The notes beneath the pieces were generated by a model. The model was not told the DNA's origin and made no database searches. It saw nothing but the letters and a program-made list of their open reading frames with translations. Shown here in pieces: positions 11,347 to 20,243 of a DNA stretch of 64,000 nucleotides; within the stretch, counting starts at the first letter, position 1; each line of letters begins with the position of its first letter. The translations under genes and the position numbers were made by a program. This DNA is from Achromobacter sp. AONIH1 (GTDB lineage: Bacteria > Pseudomonadota > Gammaproteobacteria > Burkholderiales > Burkholderiaceae_B): NCBI RefSeq assembly GCF_002902905.1, contig NZ_CP026124.1:3348001-3412000 (forward strand), in the 5' to 3' direction.

Positions 11347-11958
11347 ATGTTCCGTTCCGTCTGTCTGCGCTGCAAGCGCCCCGAATCCCATTGCCTGTGC
11401 GCGTCGATCCCGGCGCTCGCGCCGCGCACTCGCGTCGTGGTGCTGCAACACCCGAGCGAAGCGCGCCATCCGCTGAACACGGCCCGGCTGGCCGTGCTGG
11501 GGCTGGCCGGCGCGCGCCTGCTGGTGGGGGAGCGCTACACGCCGCAGGACTGGATGGCGCCCGGCTACGCGCCGCACCTGCTGTTTCCCGGTCCCGGGGC
11601 GCGGGTGCTGGGGCAGGGTATGGACGGCGGCGAGCCGGCGCGGCCCATCCAGCTGATCGTGCCCGACGGCACCTGGACGCACGCGCGCAAGCTGGTGCGC
11701 CTGAATCCCGAGCTGGCCGCGCTGCCGCGCGTCATGCTGCAGGAGGGCCTGACGTCGCGCTACCGGGTGCGCCATGCCGACATCGACGGCGCCCTGTCAT
11801 CCATCGAGGCCATCGTGCATGCGCTCAACGCGATCGAGGCGCCGGCGCGTTTCGACGCGCTGCTCGATCCCTTTGAACGCATGATCGATCTGCAGATCGA
11901 GGGCATGGGAGAGCATCTGTATGCGCGGCATCACCTGATGCGCAAGCCACGGCGCTAG
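11347..11958 (+). CDS. tapT: DTW-domain tRNA-uridine aminocarboxypropyltransferase
   Basis: The 203-residue protein has the N-terminal zinc-type cysteines CLRCKRPESHCLC and the DTW-family core PDGTWTHARKLVRLNPEL, plus LQHPSEARHPLNTARL. DTW enzymes transfer the 3-amino-3-carboxypropyl group of SAM to uridine in tRNA (acp3U47 in E. coli, TapT/YfiP). The ATG at 11347 begins just before the CxxC motif, as in relatives. It sits between two tRNA genes on the opposite strand, which is probably coincidental. Regulation is not visible. Confidence 0.87.
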   Translation: MFRSVCLRCKRPESHCLCASIPALAPRTRVVVLQHPSEARHPLNTARLAVLGLAGARLLVGERYTPQDWMAPGYAPHLLFPGPGARVLGQGMDGGEPARPIQLIVPDGTWTHARKLVRLNPELAALPRVMLQEGLTSRYRVRHADIDGALSSIEAIVHALNAIEAPARFDALLDPFERMIDLQIEGMGEHLYARHHLMRKPRR

Positions 11959-11984
11959 CGTGGTGGCGGCAATGGTGCATTTTT

Positions 11985-12016
11985 TTACCTGTGCCTGTGC
12001 CTGTGCCCGTGGCCGT
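11985..12016. repeat. Degenerate hexamer repeat (CCTGTG)n
   Basis: Three exact and one or two decayed copies of CCTGTG follow the tapT stop codon. The stretch 11959-12182 otherwise holds only the terminator at 12101-12133. No open frame there looks real. Confidence 0.6.
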
Positions 12017-12100
12017 AGGGAAGGGCGTACAGCGTGGGCAGGGTGTATATCGCGACCAGGGCGCCCGCCCGGCATCGTCCAAATACCAGGGCGCAAAGCA

Positions 12101-12133
12101 AAAGCCCCGGAATCTTGCGATTTCCGGGGCTTT
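12101..12133. terminator. Bidirectional intrinsic terminator
   Basis: A perfect 12-bp stem, AAAGCCCCGGAA with TTCCGGGGCTTT, encloses a 9-base loop. It lies downstream of tapT on the forward strand and downstream of tRNA-Leu copy 2 on the reverse strand. Confidence 0.88.
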
Positions 12134-12182
12134 GAGCCTTTTATTTTCAGAACGAAATGAATTCGTGCTGAGTAGAATTCCG

Positions 12183-12267
12183 TGGTGCCCAGGAGAGGAC
12201 TCGAACCTCCACACCTTGCGGCACATGGACCTGAACCATGCGCGTCTACCAATTCCGCCACCTGGGC
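12183..12267 (-). tRNA. tRNA-Leu(CAG), copy 2
   Basis: This is identical in all 85 bases to the copy at 10210-10294, including the encoded CCA, the CAG anticodon in the TTCAGGT loop and the long variable arm. The flanking bases differ, so the duplication is confined to the tRNA itself. Same orientation as copy 1. Confidence 0.95.
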
Positions 12268-12501
12268 ACTGAATAAAGAGATGTCAGGACTTTGTGATAC
12301 GCTGCCGTTCAATTCAATCAAGACTACAGTCTTGCTGATTCAAACTTTGGTAGCGCCGCGATCACACTATTTTTTCGGTTGGTCTTACAATCTGGTTTTT
12401 GAAACACAGCTTGCAAACTTCACCGGCCCTTCTCTTTCGCTTTCAGTGTTCAGCCTTGGGCGAACCACAGAAGCTGCGCATTATATACGGAAATTTTAGC
12501 T

Positions 12502-14949
12502 TTGGCAAAACGATCGAATAACGACTCGAATAACAATAGATCAACCTCCTTGCCCGAAGCGCCTCCCGACTTCGATCCTGATGTTCCGTCTCGCGAAGCC
12601 ATATTGAAGGCGTTGCGCGGCGCGGGGGCGCCCTTGTCGCCGGCCGAGCTGGCCGAGCGCATGGGCGTCGAGCGCGAGGCGACCATGGTCGGCTTCGAGC
12701 GCCGCCTCGCCGCCATGGAACGCGACGGCCAACTGATGCCCAACCGCAAGGGCGTGCTGCTGCTGGCCACCAAGCTGGACTTCGTGGCGGGCAAGGTGCT
12801 GGGCCACCGCGACGGTTTCGGCTTCCTGCTGCGCGACGACGGCGGCCCGGACCTGTTCCTGTCGCCGCGCGAGATGCTCAAGGTGCTGCATGGCGACCGC
12901 GTGCTGGTCAAGCCGGGCGGCGAGTATCGCGGCAAGCCCGAAGGCACCATCGTCGAGGTCATCGAGCGCCGCACCAACAAGCTGGTCGGCCGTTTCCTGC
13001 ATGAGCATGGCCTGTCCATCGTGGTGCCGGAAGACCAGCGCATCAAGCACGACATCCTGATCCCGCCCAGCGACACCAACGGCGCCCAGCACGGGCAGGT
13101 GGTGTCGGTCGAGATCATGGCGCAGCCCACCCGCCACACGCAGCCGCTGGGCCGCGTGTCCGAGGTGCTGGGCGAGATCGACGATCCCGGCATGGAGATC
13201 GAGATCGCGGTGCGCAAGTTCGACGTGCCGGTGGAATTCTCCGAAGCCGCCCGCAAGCAGGCCGCGCGCCTGCCCGACGTGGTTCGCAAGAGCGACCTGA
13301 AAGACCGCGTCGACCTGCGCGACGTGCCGCTGATCACCATCGACGGCGAGGACGCCCGCGACTTCGACGACGCCGTCTACTGTGAGCCGGTTGAACTGGG
13401 CACGGGCCAGCGCAAGCGCCCGGGCTGGCGCCTGCTGGTGGCGATCGCCGACGTCAGCCACTACGTGCGGCCCGGCGACGCGCTGGACGATGACGCGCTC
13501 GAGCGCGGCACCAGCGTCTATTTCCCGCGCCGGGTCATCCCGATGCTGCCGGAATCGCTGTCCAACGGCCTGTGCTCGCTGAACCCCGAGGTGGACCGCC
13601 TGGTGCTGGTCTGCGACATGGTCATCCCGGCCAGCGGCGCCAAGGCCGGCACGGTCACCGCCTACCAGTTCTACAACGCGGTCATGTACTCGCATGCCCG
13701 CACCACCTACACCAACATCTGGGCCGCGCTGCAACAGCCCGGCGGGCCGGCCGCGCATGCCATGCGCTCGGTCATGCCGCAGGTGCAGCACCTGTACGAG
13801 CTTTACCAGCTGCTGGCGCAGGGCCGCAAGAAACGCGGCGCCATCGATTTCGACACGGTCGAGACCAAGATCGTCTGCAACGAGCTGGGCCGCATTGAGC
13901 AGATCGCGCCGTCGGTGCGCAACGACGCGCACAAGCTGATCGAAGAGTGCATGCTGGCCGCCAACACCTGCGCGGCCGACTTCATGACGCGCAGCAAGCA
14001 TCCCGGCCTGTACCGCATCCACGAAGGCCCGACGCCGGAACGTCTGCAGTCGCTGCGCGAGTTCCTGCGCACCATGGGCCTGTCGACGCTGGGCGGGGGC
14101 GAAACGCCCACGGCCAAGGACTACGGCGACTTCCTGGATAGCGTGCGCGGCCGTCCCGATTACCAGCTGCTGCAGACCATGTGCCTGCGCTCCATGCAGC
14201 AGGCCATCTACAGCCCGGACAATCTCGGCCACTTCGGCCTGGCCTATCCCGGCTACAGCCACTTCACGTCGCCGATCCGCCGCTATCCCGACCTGCTGAC
14301 GCATCGCGTCATCAAGGCGCTGCTGGCCGGCCAGCGCTATGTGCCCAGCCTGGACGACCACGCGGTGGTCATCGGCCGCACCCAGCGCGAGCACGAGCAC
14401 GCCATCTGGGAAAAACTGGGCCTGATGCTGTCGGCCTGCGAGCGGCGCGCCGACGAAGCCTCGCGCGACGTCGAGGCCTGGCTCAAGTGCTGGTTCGTCA
14501 AGGAGCGCGTGGGCGAGGACTTCAGCGGCACGGTCACGGGCGTGGCCAGCTTCGGCATCTTCGTCACGCTGGATACGCTGCACGTCGAAGGGCTGGTGCA
14601 TGTGTCGGAACTGGGCGGCGAGTACTTCCAGTTCAACGATGCGCTGCACGAGCTGCGCGGCGAACGCACCGGCATGCGCTACCGCCTGACCGACAAGGTG
14701 CAGGTGCAGGTGTCGCGCGTGGACCTGGAAGCGCGCCGCATCGAGTTCCGCCTGGTCCAGGGCACCAGCTTCGACGCCTTGCGCAAGGCGGCGGCGCGCG
14801 GTCCGGACGACGGCTCGCGCCGCGTCAAGAAGGCGGCGGCGCCCAAGCCGGCGGCCCTGAAGGGCCAGACCGCCAAGGTGCGCCGCGCCGAGGCCAAGAA
14901 GGCCGGCCGGCCCGCCAAGCACGCGGCGGCGAAAAAGCCAAAGAGGTAG
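12502..14949 (+). CDS. rnr: Ribonuclease R (3'-5' exoribonuclease)
   Basis: The 815-residue enzyme degrades structured RNA. An N-terminal winged-helix segment (about 30-80; SPAELAERMGVEREATMVGFERRL) is followed by cold-shock domains. The RNB catalytic domain (about 260-600) has the metal-binding aspartates in DGEDARDFDDAV and the SHFTSPIRRYPDLLTHR motif. An S1 domain starts near 674 (FSGTVTGVASFGIFVTLD). The tail from about 775 is Lys/Ala-rich, as is usual for RNase R. The start is TTG at 12502 with a weak upstream GGA; the next ATG is too far inside. It is followed by rlmB in the same direction, a frequent pairing (rnr-rlmB). Confidence 0.96.
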   Translation: MAKRSNNDSNNNRSTSLPEAPPDFDPDVPSREAILKALRGAGAPLSPAELAERMGVEREATMVGFERRLAAMERDGQLMPNRKGVLLLATKLDFVAGKVLGHRDGFGFLLRDDGGPDLFLSPREMLKVLHGDRVLVKPGGEYRGKPEGTIVEVIERRTNKLVGRFLHEHGLSIVVPEDQRIKHDILIPPSDTNGAQHGQVVSVEIMAQPTRHTQPLGRVSEVLGEIDDPGMEIEIAVRKFDVPVEFSEAARKQAARLPDVVRKSDLKDRVDLRDVPLITIDGEDARDFDDAVYCEPVELGTGQRKRPGWRLLVAIADVSHYVRPGDALDDDALERGTSVYFPRRVIPMLPESLSNGLCSLNPEVDRLVLVCDMVIPASGAKAGTVTAYQFYNAVMYSHARTTYTNIWAALQQPGGPAAHAMRSVMPQVQHLYELYQLLAQGRKKRGAIDFDTVETKIVCNELGRIEQIAPSVRNDAHKLIEECMLAANTCAADFMTRSKHPGLYRIHEGPTPERLQSLREFLRTMGLSTLGGGETPTAKDYGDFLDSVRGRPDYQLLQTMCLRSMQQAIYSPDNLGHFGLAYPGYSHFTSPIRRYPDLLTHRVIKALLAGQRYVPSLDDHAVVIGRTQREHEHAIWEKLGLMLSACERRADEASRDVEAWLKCWFVKERVGEDFSGTVTGVASFGIFVTLDTLHVEGLVHVSELGGEYFQFNDALHELRGERTGMRYRLTDKVQVQVSRVDLEARRIEFRLVQGTSFDALRKAAARGPDDGSRRVKKAAAPKPAALKGQTAKVRRAEAKKAGRPAKHAAAKKPKR

Positions 14950-15045
14950 GCCCACCCCCGAGGCGCTACGCGCCTCCCCCCTCAAGGGGGCGCCGCGACG
15001 GACCGGCAAAGCCGGCTCCGTGCGGCCCCGATTGGGGCGGCGCGC
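14950..15045. repeat. G/C-rich palindromic intergenic repeat, copy A
   Basis: Just after the rnr stop come GAGGCGCTACGCGCCTC, CCCCTCAAGGGGG and ACCGGCAAAGCCGGCTCC, three small palindromes in series. The same modules recur at 25652-25721 in reverse orientation and at 41592-41745. They resemble REP/BIME-like intergenic repeats, and a role as transcript-end structure is possible. Confidence 0.8.
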
Positions 15046-15293
15046 AGGGGGAGGGCGTGGCGCTTGTCTTCTTGGCTTTTCTTCTTGCCTTGGCGCCGGG
15101 TGGTTTTTGGCGGGAACGAGGCGTTTCGTGTGGCGAGGGCGTTCACGGCGATCCTGGGCGCGTGTCCCATTATTGCGAGACAGTCGTTGGCCGCCGCCCC
15201 TTAAGGGGTAACATTGCGGCTATGGCCGGCGCTGTCCGGCGGCCCGTCCCGGTGTGGGGCGGGTATTCGTTTTTCTAAAGGTATTGCATAGTT
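15046..15293. other. Intergenic region upstream of rlmB
   Basis: Together with the repeat copy A this makes a gap of 344 bases between rnr and rlmB. I see no convincing gene in it. A short palindromic CCCCTTAAGGGG lies near 15197-15208 and may be part of the rlmB promoter or a weak stem. Confidence 0.4.
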
Positions 15294-16031
15294 ATGGCGT
15301 CGACCCAAGTCCTGGCCGGGTTTCACGCGGTGGTCGCGCGGCTGCGCCACGCGCCCGATTCGATCAAGGAAATCTACGTAGAAGCGTCGCGCCGCGACAA
15401 GCGCATGCAGACGTTCATCGAGCAGGCCGAGCGCGCCGGCTGCCGCCTGCATCCGGTCGGCATGGAGCGCCTGGACGGCCTGGCGCGCGGCACCCGCCAC
15501 CAGGGCGTGGTGGCGCTGGCCGAAGAACGCCAGCTGGCGGTGGACGTCGATGAAGTGCTCGATGTGATCGAAGGGCCGCCGCTGCTGCTGATCCTGGACG
15601 GCGTGACCGATCCGCACAACCTGGGCGCCTGCCTGCGCACGGCCGACGCGGCCGGCGTGCACGCGGTGATCGCGCCGCGAGACCGCGCGGTGGGCCTGAA
15701 CAGCACCGTCCAGCGTGTGGCCTGCGGCGCCGCCGACACCGTGCCCTACCTGATGGTCACCAATCTGGCGCGCACCATGCGCAGCCTGAAGGACCGCGGC
15801 GTGTGGCTGGTCGGCACCGACGACCAGGCCAGCGACAGCATGCACCGGATCGACGCGCGCCAACCCATGGCCTGGGTCATGGGGGCGGAAGGCGAGGGCA
15901 TGCGCCGCCTGACCCGCGAGACCTGCGACCAGCTCGTCAATATTCCCATGCTGGGTTCGGTGGAAAGCCTGAACGTCAGCGTGGCCAGCGCCGTCTGCCT
16001 GTACGAGACCGTGCGCCAGCGGCAAGCCTGA
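15294..16031 (+). CDS. rlmB: 23S rRNA 2'-O-methyltransferase, SpoU family
   Basis: The 245-residue protein has the TrmH/SpoU knot fold. An N-terminal substrate-binding domain ([17 protein letters not shown] to about 85) precedes the SPOUT domain with motif 1 [21 protein letters not shown], motif 2 [18 protein letters not shown] and motif 3 [22 protein letters not shown]. RlmB methylates G2251 in the 23S peptidyltransferase loop. Length equals that of E. coli RlmB, and the neighbourhood with rnr supports the call over other SpoU members. Confidence 0.94.
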   Translation: MASTQVLAGFHAVVARLRHAPDSIKEIYVEASRRDKRMQTFIEQAERAGCRLHPVGMERLDGLARGTRHQGVVALAEERQLAVDVDEVLDVIEGPPLLLILDGVTDPHNLGACLRTADAAGVHAVIAPRDRAVGLNSTVQRVACGAADTVPYLMVTNLARTMRSLKDRGVWLVGTDDQASDSMHRIDARQPMAWVMGAEGEGMRRLTRETCDQLVNIPMLGSVESLNVSVASAVCLYETVRQRQA

Positions 16032-16155
16032 TTTTTCGCAGTCTTCACGCAGTTTTTCGCAGTATTCATGCCGCCGGGGCCTGCAAGCCCCGGCGGGATT
16101 TCGCCGCGATGCGCGGCGGCCCCGGGTTTCCGTCCACCAGAACTGATCGTCAATC

Positions 16156-17400
16156 ATGCGCCAGAACGGCTTCACCACCACCATCCTGCACTCCGACCGC
16201 CATCAATCCGTCGAGCACGGAGCGGTGCACAAGCCCATGCATCCGTCGTCCGAGTTCGCCTACGAAGACGCGCGTGAACTGGCCGCCGTGTTCCAGGGCA
16301 AGGCCGGCTTCACCTACGCGCGCCAGGGCACGCCCACGACCACGGCGCTGGAAGCCAAGATCACGCAAATGGAGGGCGGCAAAGGGTCGGTCAGTTTCTC
16401 GACGGGCATGGCGGCGCTGTCCGCGATCTTCACCACGCTGCTGCGCCGGGGCGATCACCTGGTGTCCAGCCAGTATGTGTTCGGCAACACCAACAGCCTG
16501 CTGGGCACGCTGCTGGAACTGGGCGTGGAAATCAGCTTCGTGGACGCGACCGACTCGGCGCAGGTGCGCGAGGCGATCCGGCCGAATACCCGCATGGTGT
16601 TCACCGAGACCATCGCCAACCCCGGCACGCAGGTGGCCGACCTGGCGGTGATCGGCGAGATCTGCCGCGAGCGCGGCCTGGTCTATGTGGTGGACAACAC
16701 GCTGACCTCGCCGTGGATGTTCCGGCCGTCGTCGGTGGGGGCGTCGCTGGTCATGAACTCGCTGTCCAAGTACATCGGCGGCCATGGCAACGCGCTGGGC
16801 GGCGCGGTCACGGACACCGGGCTGTACGACTGGAGCGGCTACGGCAACATCTATGAGGCCTACCGCAAGGGGGCGGCCACCGGCTGGGGCCTGACGCAGA
16901 TCAAGAAGAAGGGCCTGCGCGACATGGGCGGCACGCTGGCGGCCGAGCCGGCGCACCGCATCGCGGTCGGCGCCGAGACGCTGGCGCTGCGCATGGCCAA
17001 GCATTGCTCGAATGCGCTGGCGCTGGCGCGTTTCCTGGAATCGCATCGTGGCGTGGCCAAGGTGCACTATCCCGGCCTGGAGAGCCATCCGCAGCACGCG
17101 CGCGCCGCGGCGCTGTTCGGCTCGCGCTTCGGCGGCCTGCTGGGCGTGGAGCTGGCCGATGGCGTGGACTGCTTCGATTTCCTGAATCGCCTGCGCATCG
17201 TGCTGATGGCCACGCACCTGGGCGACACGCGCAGCCTGGCGCTGCCCGCCGCCCACACCATCTATTACGAAATGGGCGCCGAGCGGCGCCAGCAGATGGG
17301 CATCGCCGACAGCCTGATCCGCGTCTCGGTGGGCATCGAGGACGAGGGCGACCTGCTGTTTGACTTCGATCAGGCGCTCAACGGCTGCCTGCAAGGATAA
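16156..17400 (+). CDS. Cys/Met-metabolism PLP-dependent enzyme (cystathionine gamma-synthase family)
   Basis: The 414-residue protein belongs to the trans-sulfuration PLP family. Landmarks are YARQGTPTTTALEAKITQMEGG, SFSTGMAALSA, VVDNTLTSPW and the PLP lysine motif MNSLSKYIGGHGNALGG (Lys205). The C-terminal RVSVGIEDEGDLLFDF is typical. The family includes cystathionine gamma-synthase, O-succinyl- or O-acetylhomoserine sulfhydrylase, cystathionine lyases and methionine gamma-lyase. Sequence alone does not decide the substrate. No methionine pathway genes are adjacent. The ATG at 16156 has no strong ribosome site. Confidence 0.85.
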   Translation: MRQNGFTTTILHSDRHQSVEHGAVHKPMHPSSEFAYEDARELAAVFQGKAGFTYARQGTPTTTALEAKITQMEGGKGSVSFSTGMAALSAIFTTLLRRGDHLVSSQYVFGNTNSLLGTLLELGVEISFVDATDSAQVREAIRPNTRMVFTETIANPGTQVADLAVIGEICRERGLVYVVDNTLTSPWMFRPSSVGASLVMNSLSKYIGGHGNALGGAVTDTGLYDWSGYGNIYEAYRKGAATGWGLTQIKKKGLRDMGGTLAAEPAHRIAVGAETLALRMAKHCSNALALARFLESHRGVAKVHYPGLESHPQHARAAALFGSRFGGLLGVELADGVDCFDFLNRLRIVLMATHLGDTRSLALPAAHTIYYEMGAERRQQMGIADSLIRVSVGIEDEGDLLFDFDQALNGCLQG

Positions 17401-17481
17401 TTCAGGACATTCGCGCGGGGCGGCCTGTTCGGCCCTCGCGGCGCGTGTCCGCGCAAGCATTGCAGGAATCAAGGTCAGACC

Positions 17482-18162
17482 ATGCTGATACAGATCGCCG
17501 ATGTCTTCACGCCCGAGGAGGCCGCCGAGATTCGCCGCCGCCTGGACGCGGCCGAGTGGGTGGACGGCAAGGTGACCGCGGGCTACCAGTCCGCCGAGGT
17601 CAAGCGCAACCGCCAGCTGCCCGAGCAGCATCCGCTGGCCCAGGAACTGGGCAACCTGATCCTGCAGCGGCTGAGCGCCAACAACCTGTTCATGTCGGCG
17701 GCGTTGCCGCGCAAGATCTTTCCGCCGCTGTTCAACCGCTACGAGGGCGGCGAGGCCTTCGGCTATCACGTCGACAACGCGGTGCGCGCGCTGTCCGGCG
17801 GGTCCGAGCGCGTGCGCACCGATCTGTCGGCCACGCTGTTCTTTTCCGAGCCCGATTCCTACGATGGCGGCGAGCTGGTGATCGACGACACCTATGGCCC
17901 GCGCGCGGTCAAGCTGCCGGCCGGACACATGGTGCTATATCCCGGCACCAGTCTTCACAAAGTGAATCCCGTCACGCGCGGCGCGCGCGTCAGCTCTTTC
18001 TTCTGGATGCAGAGCCTGGTGCGCGAGGACAGCCAGCGCGCGCTGCTGCTGGACATGGACGTGGCCATACAGCGCCTGAACCAGGACGCCGCGGGGCATC
18101 CGTCCATCGTGCAACTGACGGGCATCTATCACAACTTGCTGCGTCGCTGGGTCGACGTCTGA
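17482..18162 (+). CDS. piuC: Fe(II)/2-oxoglutarate-dependent dioxygenase, PiuC/YbiX type (PKHD-type hydroxylase)
   Basis: The 226-residue protein has the double-stranded beta-helix iron site His96-x-Asp98 (in GYHVDNAVR) and His159 (TSLHKVNPV), plus Arg169 for 2-oxoglutarate in [12 protein letters not shown]. It begins [21 protein letters not shown] as in YbiX/PiuC. Relatives are often encoded beside TonB-dependent siderophore receptors; here none is adjacent, although a tonB operon lies 1.3 kb downstream. The physiological substrate is not known from sequence. Confidence 0.88.
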   Translation: MLIQIADVFTPEEAAEIRRRLDAAEWVDGKVTAGYQSAEVKRNRQLPEQHPLAQELGNLILQRLSANNLFMSAALPRKIFPPLFNRYEGGEAFGYHVDNAVRALSGGSERVRTDLSATLFFSEPDSYDGGELVIDDTYGPRAVKLPAGHMVLYPGTSLHKVNPVTRGARVSSFFWMQSLVREDSQRALLLDMDVAIQRLNQDAAGHPSIVQLTGIYHNLLRRWVDV

Positions 18163-18522
18163 GCACGGCGCGCGAGGCGTGCGAACGCTGTCGCGCAAAC
18201 CCCGAAATGCGCGTTTTTGTTTATTGCGAAATCGGCTAAAAGCTAGTATTGGCGCGGGTTGTGGTGAGGTTTTTGCTTGACAGTCGCCCGGGGCCAGGGC
18301 CTAATACACGTCTGCGTCGCTGGGGGTTCGACGGCTTTTTGCCGTCCAACTTCAAGCGGCGCAGCAGTTTAAAAGTTGTGCTTTGCAGCGCAAGAAAAAG
18401 TTTATCCACTAGTCTGTTCGTCGTTTGCCGGTGCGTTCGCGTTAAGACGCGTGCCGTTCCAATGTGACCGTCATGCAGTCGGGTTCCGGCAAACTCACAT
18501 ACCTTGTGAGGGGTACATCTGA
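18163..18522. promoter_or_regulatory. HU promoter region
   Basis: This stretch of 360 bases between piuC and HU holds no convincing gene. A TTGACA at 18277-18282 and TAATAC at 18302-18307, 19 bases apart, form a candidate sigma70 promoter. The stretch 18370-18430 is comparatively AT-rich. The HU start is preceded by GAGGGG. Confidence 0.5.
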
Positions 18523-18795
18523 ATGAACAAAACCGAACTCATCGATCACATCGCCAGCAAGGCCGACATCTCGAAGGCTGCCGCCGGCCGTTCGCTCGAC
18601 GCCCTGATCGGTGCCGTCAAGACCACCCTGAAGAAGGGCGGCACGGTCACGCTGGTTGGCTTCGGCACGTTCGCCGTGTCGGCTCGCGCTGCGCGCACCG
18701 GCCGTAACCCGCGCACCGGCGAGACCATCAAGATCAAGAAGGCCAAGGTGCCGAAGTTCCGTCCCGGCAAGGCCCTGAAGGACGCCGTCAACTAA
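18523..18795 (+). CDS. hupB: DNA-binding protein HU
   Basis: The 90-residue protein is a standard HU subunit: [21 protein letters not shown] at the start, [21 protein letters not shown] around the DNA-intercalating arm, and [16 protein letters not shown] at the end. It compacts and bends DNA in the nucleoid as a dimer. A ribosome site GAGGGG lies before ATG 18523. The gene stands alone with its own promoter region. Confidence 0.97.
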   Translation: MNKTELIDHIASKADISKAAAGRSLDALIGAVKTTLKKGGTVTLVGFGTFAVSARAARTGRNPRTGETIKIKKAKVPKFRPGKALKDAVN

Positions 18796-18952
18796 TTGAC
18801 GAGGCGGATCGGGCTGGCCACGGCGCCAGCTGATTTGCCGACAGATACGCGGTCCGGTATACTCCGGCCCGCGTATTGCTTTTGAGTACCCCGTCGGCCT
18901 TTTCATGTGTAGTCCAGCAATGGCTGCGCGTCGGAAATTCCGGCAACCTGAC

Positions 18953-19028
18953 GGGTGCTTAGCTCAGTTGGTAGAGCGGCGCCCTTACAAGGCGTAGGTC
19001 ACAGGTTCGACCCCTGTAGCACCCACCA
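18953..19028 (+). tRNA. tRNA-Val(TAC)
   Basis: This 76-base gene with acceptor GGGTGCT/AGCACCC-A and encoded CCA has a D arm AGCTCAGTTGGTAGAGC, an anticodon arm GCGCC-CTTACAA-GGCGT (anticodon TAC) and a T arm CAGGTTCGACCCCTG. All stems pair. Confidence 0.96.
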
Positions 19029-19044
19029 GAAGCACGCAAGACTG

Positions 19045-19076
19045 AAAACCCGCACATATCGATGGTGCGGGTTTTT
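19045..19076 (+). terminator. Intrinsic terminator of tRNA-Val
   Basis: ACCCGCAC pairs with GTGCGGGT around a 9-base loop and is followed by six T. It lies 17 bases after the tRNA-Val CCA end. Confidence 0.88.
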
Positions 19077-19459
19077 TGTTTGGGGCGGCGTGCTGTCCTT
19101 GCTGTTCCTGTTGGTCGTTCCATCGGATCGTTTCATCGCGCGCGCTTTTGCCGTGTCCGCGTTCCATGTGTCGCATCGTCCGGCGCCGTTTTATGCAGTC
19201 CCGATTTCATGTCGCGTGTTCCTGCGTCATGTTGCGCGCAGGCGATGGGGCAGGCGATGCGGCGTTCGCGCGCACGGCCCGCCAGGCGCCGCCATGCGCG
19301 GCGTCAAGCATGTGATTAAGTATCAGACGAAATAGGACGTGCGAATCATTCGCATTTAAGCTATGATGCTTGGCTTGTACCGGTCAGCCGGCGTCGCCTT
19401 GCGGTGCGCGTCATTCGGGTCTGGCTGGCCAGATAAGTCCATGTGCCCCCGGCTGATTC
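19077..19459. promoter_or_regulatory. tonB promoter region
   Basis: This gap of about 380 bases has no convincing gene. Its right part contains the Fur-box-like palindrome at 19340-19354 and a TATGAT hexamer at 19362-19367 that can serve as a -10 box. The left part shows no clear signal. Confidence 0.5.
19340..19354. promoter_or_regulatory. Fur-box-like operator upstream of tonB
   Basis: TGCGAAT-C-ATTCGCA is a perfect 7-1-7 inverted repeat that matches the Fur consensus at the outer TG/CA and inner AAT/ATT positions. It lies 8 bases upstream of a TATGAT -10-like hexamer, so binding would block the promoter. Iron repression of tonB-exbBD is well known in this group; assignment to Fur here is inference. 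Confidence 0.7.
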
Positions 19460-20242
19460 ATGCCTAGCTTTCAACACGGTTCGAACGCCTCATCGCCGTC
19501 CTCTTCCATCGGTTTACGCGCAGGCGCCGGCCTGGTGGTCCTTGCCTTGCATGCGGCCGTCGTCGGCGCCATTTTCATGGCGCCTCCCGAAGCGCCGAAG
19601 CTGGAGCAGCCCGAGACCATCATGGTGAGCGTGATCGAGGCGCCGGTGGCGCAGGTCGCCAAGGCCGAGGAACCCGCGCCGGAAGCGCCGCAGCCGGTCG
19701 TCGAGCCGCCGCCCGAGCCGCAGGCCGAGCCTGAACCGGAAACCAGGCCGGAACCGGAACCCGAACCCGAGCCGGTGGTCGAAAAGCCGCCGATGCCCGC
19801 GCCCAAGCCGAAGCCCAAACCCAAGCCCAAGCCGCAGCCCAAGCAGGAAGCGCCCAAGCAGGAACCCAAGCCGGACACGCCGCCCGCGCAGCCCACCGGC
19901 GCGCCCGAAGGCAGCCAGGCCACGCAAAGCCCGCAGCAGGGGCCGCCGCCCGACCAGCCGGAGCTGGTGTCCAGCGTCGAGTACCTGGGCGCCAAGCCCT
20001 CCGCCAACTATCCTATGGCGTCGCGCCGCATGCGCGAGGAAGGCCGGGTGGTGGTGCTGGTGGAAATCAACAACCAGGGCCTGGTCGTGAGCGCGCGCGT
20101 CGATTCTTCTTCCGGTTCGCCGCGCCTGGACGAGGCGGCGCTGGCCGCCATCCGCAAGGCCCGCTTCAAGCCCTATACCCGTAATGGCGTGGCCTATGCC
20201 GCCAAAGCCAAAATTCCTTTCGATTTCGTAATGAGGAACTGA
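19460..20242 (+). CDS. tonB: TonB energy-transducing protein
   Basis: The 260-residue protein has a single N-terminal membrane anchor (LVVLALHAAVVGAIFMAPP) with His31 at the position of E. coli TonB His20. A long proline-rich spacer follows (about 60-150), made of Glu-Pro repeats and then Lys-Pro repeats. The C-terminal TonB domain contains YPMASRRMREEGRVVVLVEI, SSSGSPRLDEAALAAIRKARF and PYTRNGVAYAAKAKIPFDF. It couples the proton motive force to outer-membrane siderophore receptors. It heads tonB-exbB-exbD, downstream of a Fur-like box. Confidence 0.95.
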   Translation: MPSFQHGSNASSPSSSIGLRAGAGLVVLALHAAVVGAIFMAPPEAPKLEQPETIMVSVIEAPVAQVAKAEEPAPEAPQPVVEPPPEPQAEPEPETRPEPEPEPEPVVEKPPMPAPKPKPKPKPKPQPKQEAPKQEPKPDTPPAQPTGAPEGSQATQSPQQGPPPDQPELVSSVEYLGAKPSANYPMASRRMREEGRVVVLVEINNQGLVVSARVDSSSGSPRLDEAALAAIRKARFKPYTRNGVAYAAKAKIPFDFVMRN

Positions 20243-20243
20243 G

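Noticed and set aside
12541..15009. Long reverse frame opposite rnr
   Set aside because: RNase R motifs are intact on the forward strand; the reverse product is a shadow.
14976..15045. Repeat modules considered as tRNA-like or as an IS end
   Set aside because: They lack any tRNA arm pattern and have no transposase or matching inverted end nearby; the recurrence at three sites fits palindromic repeats.
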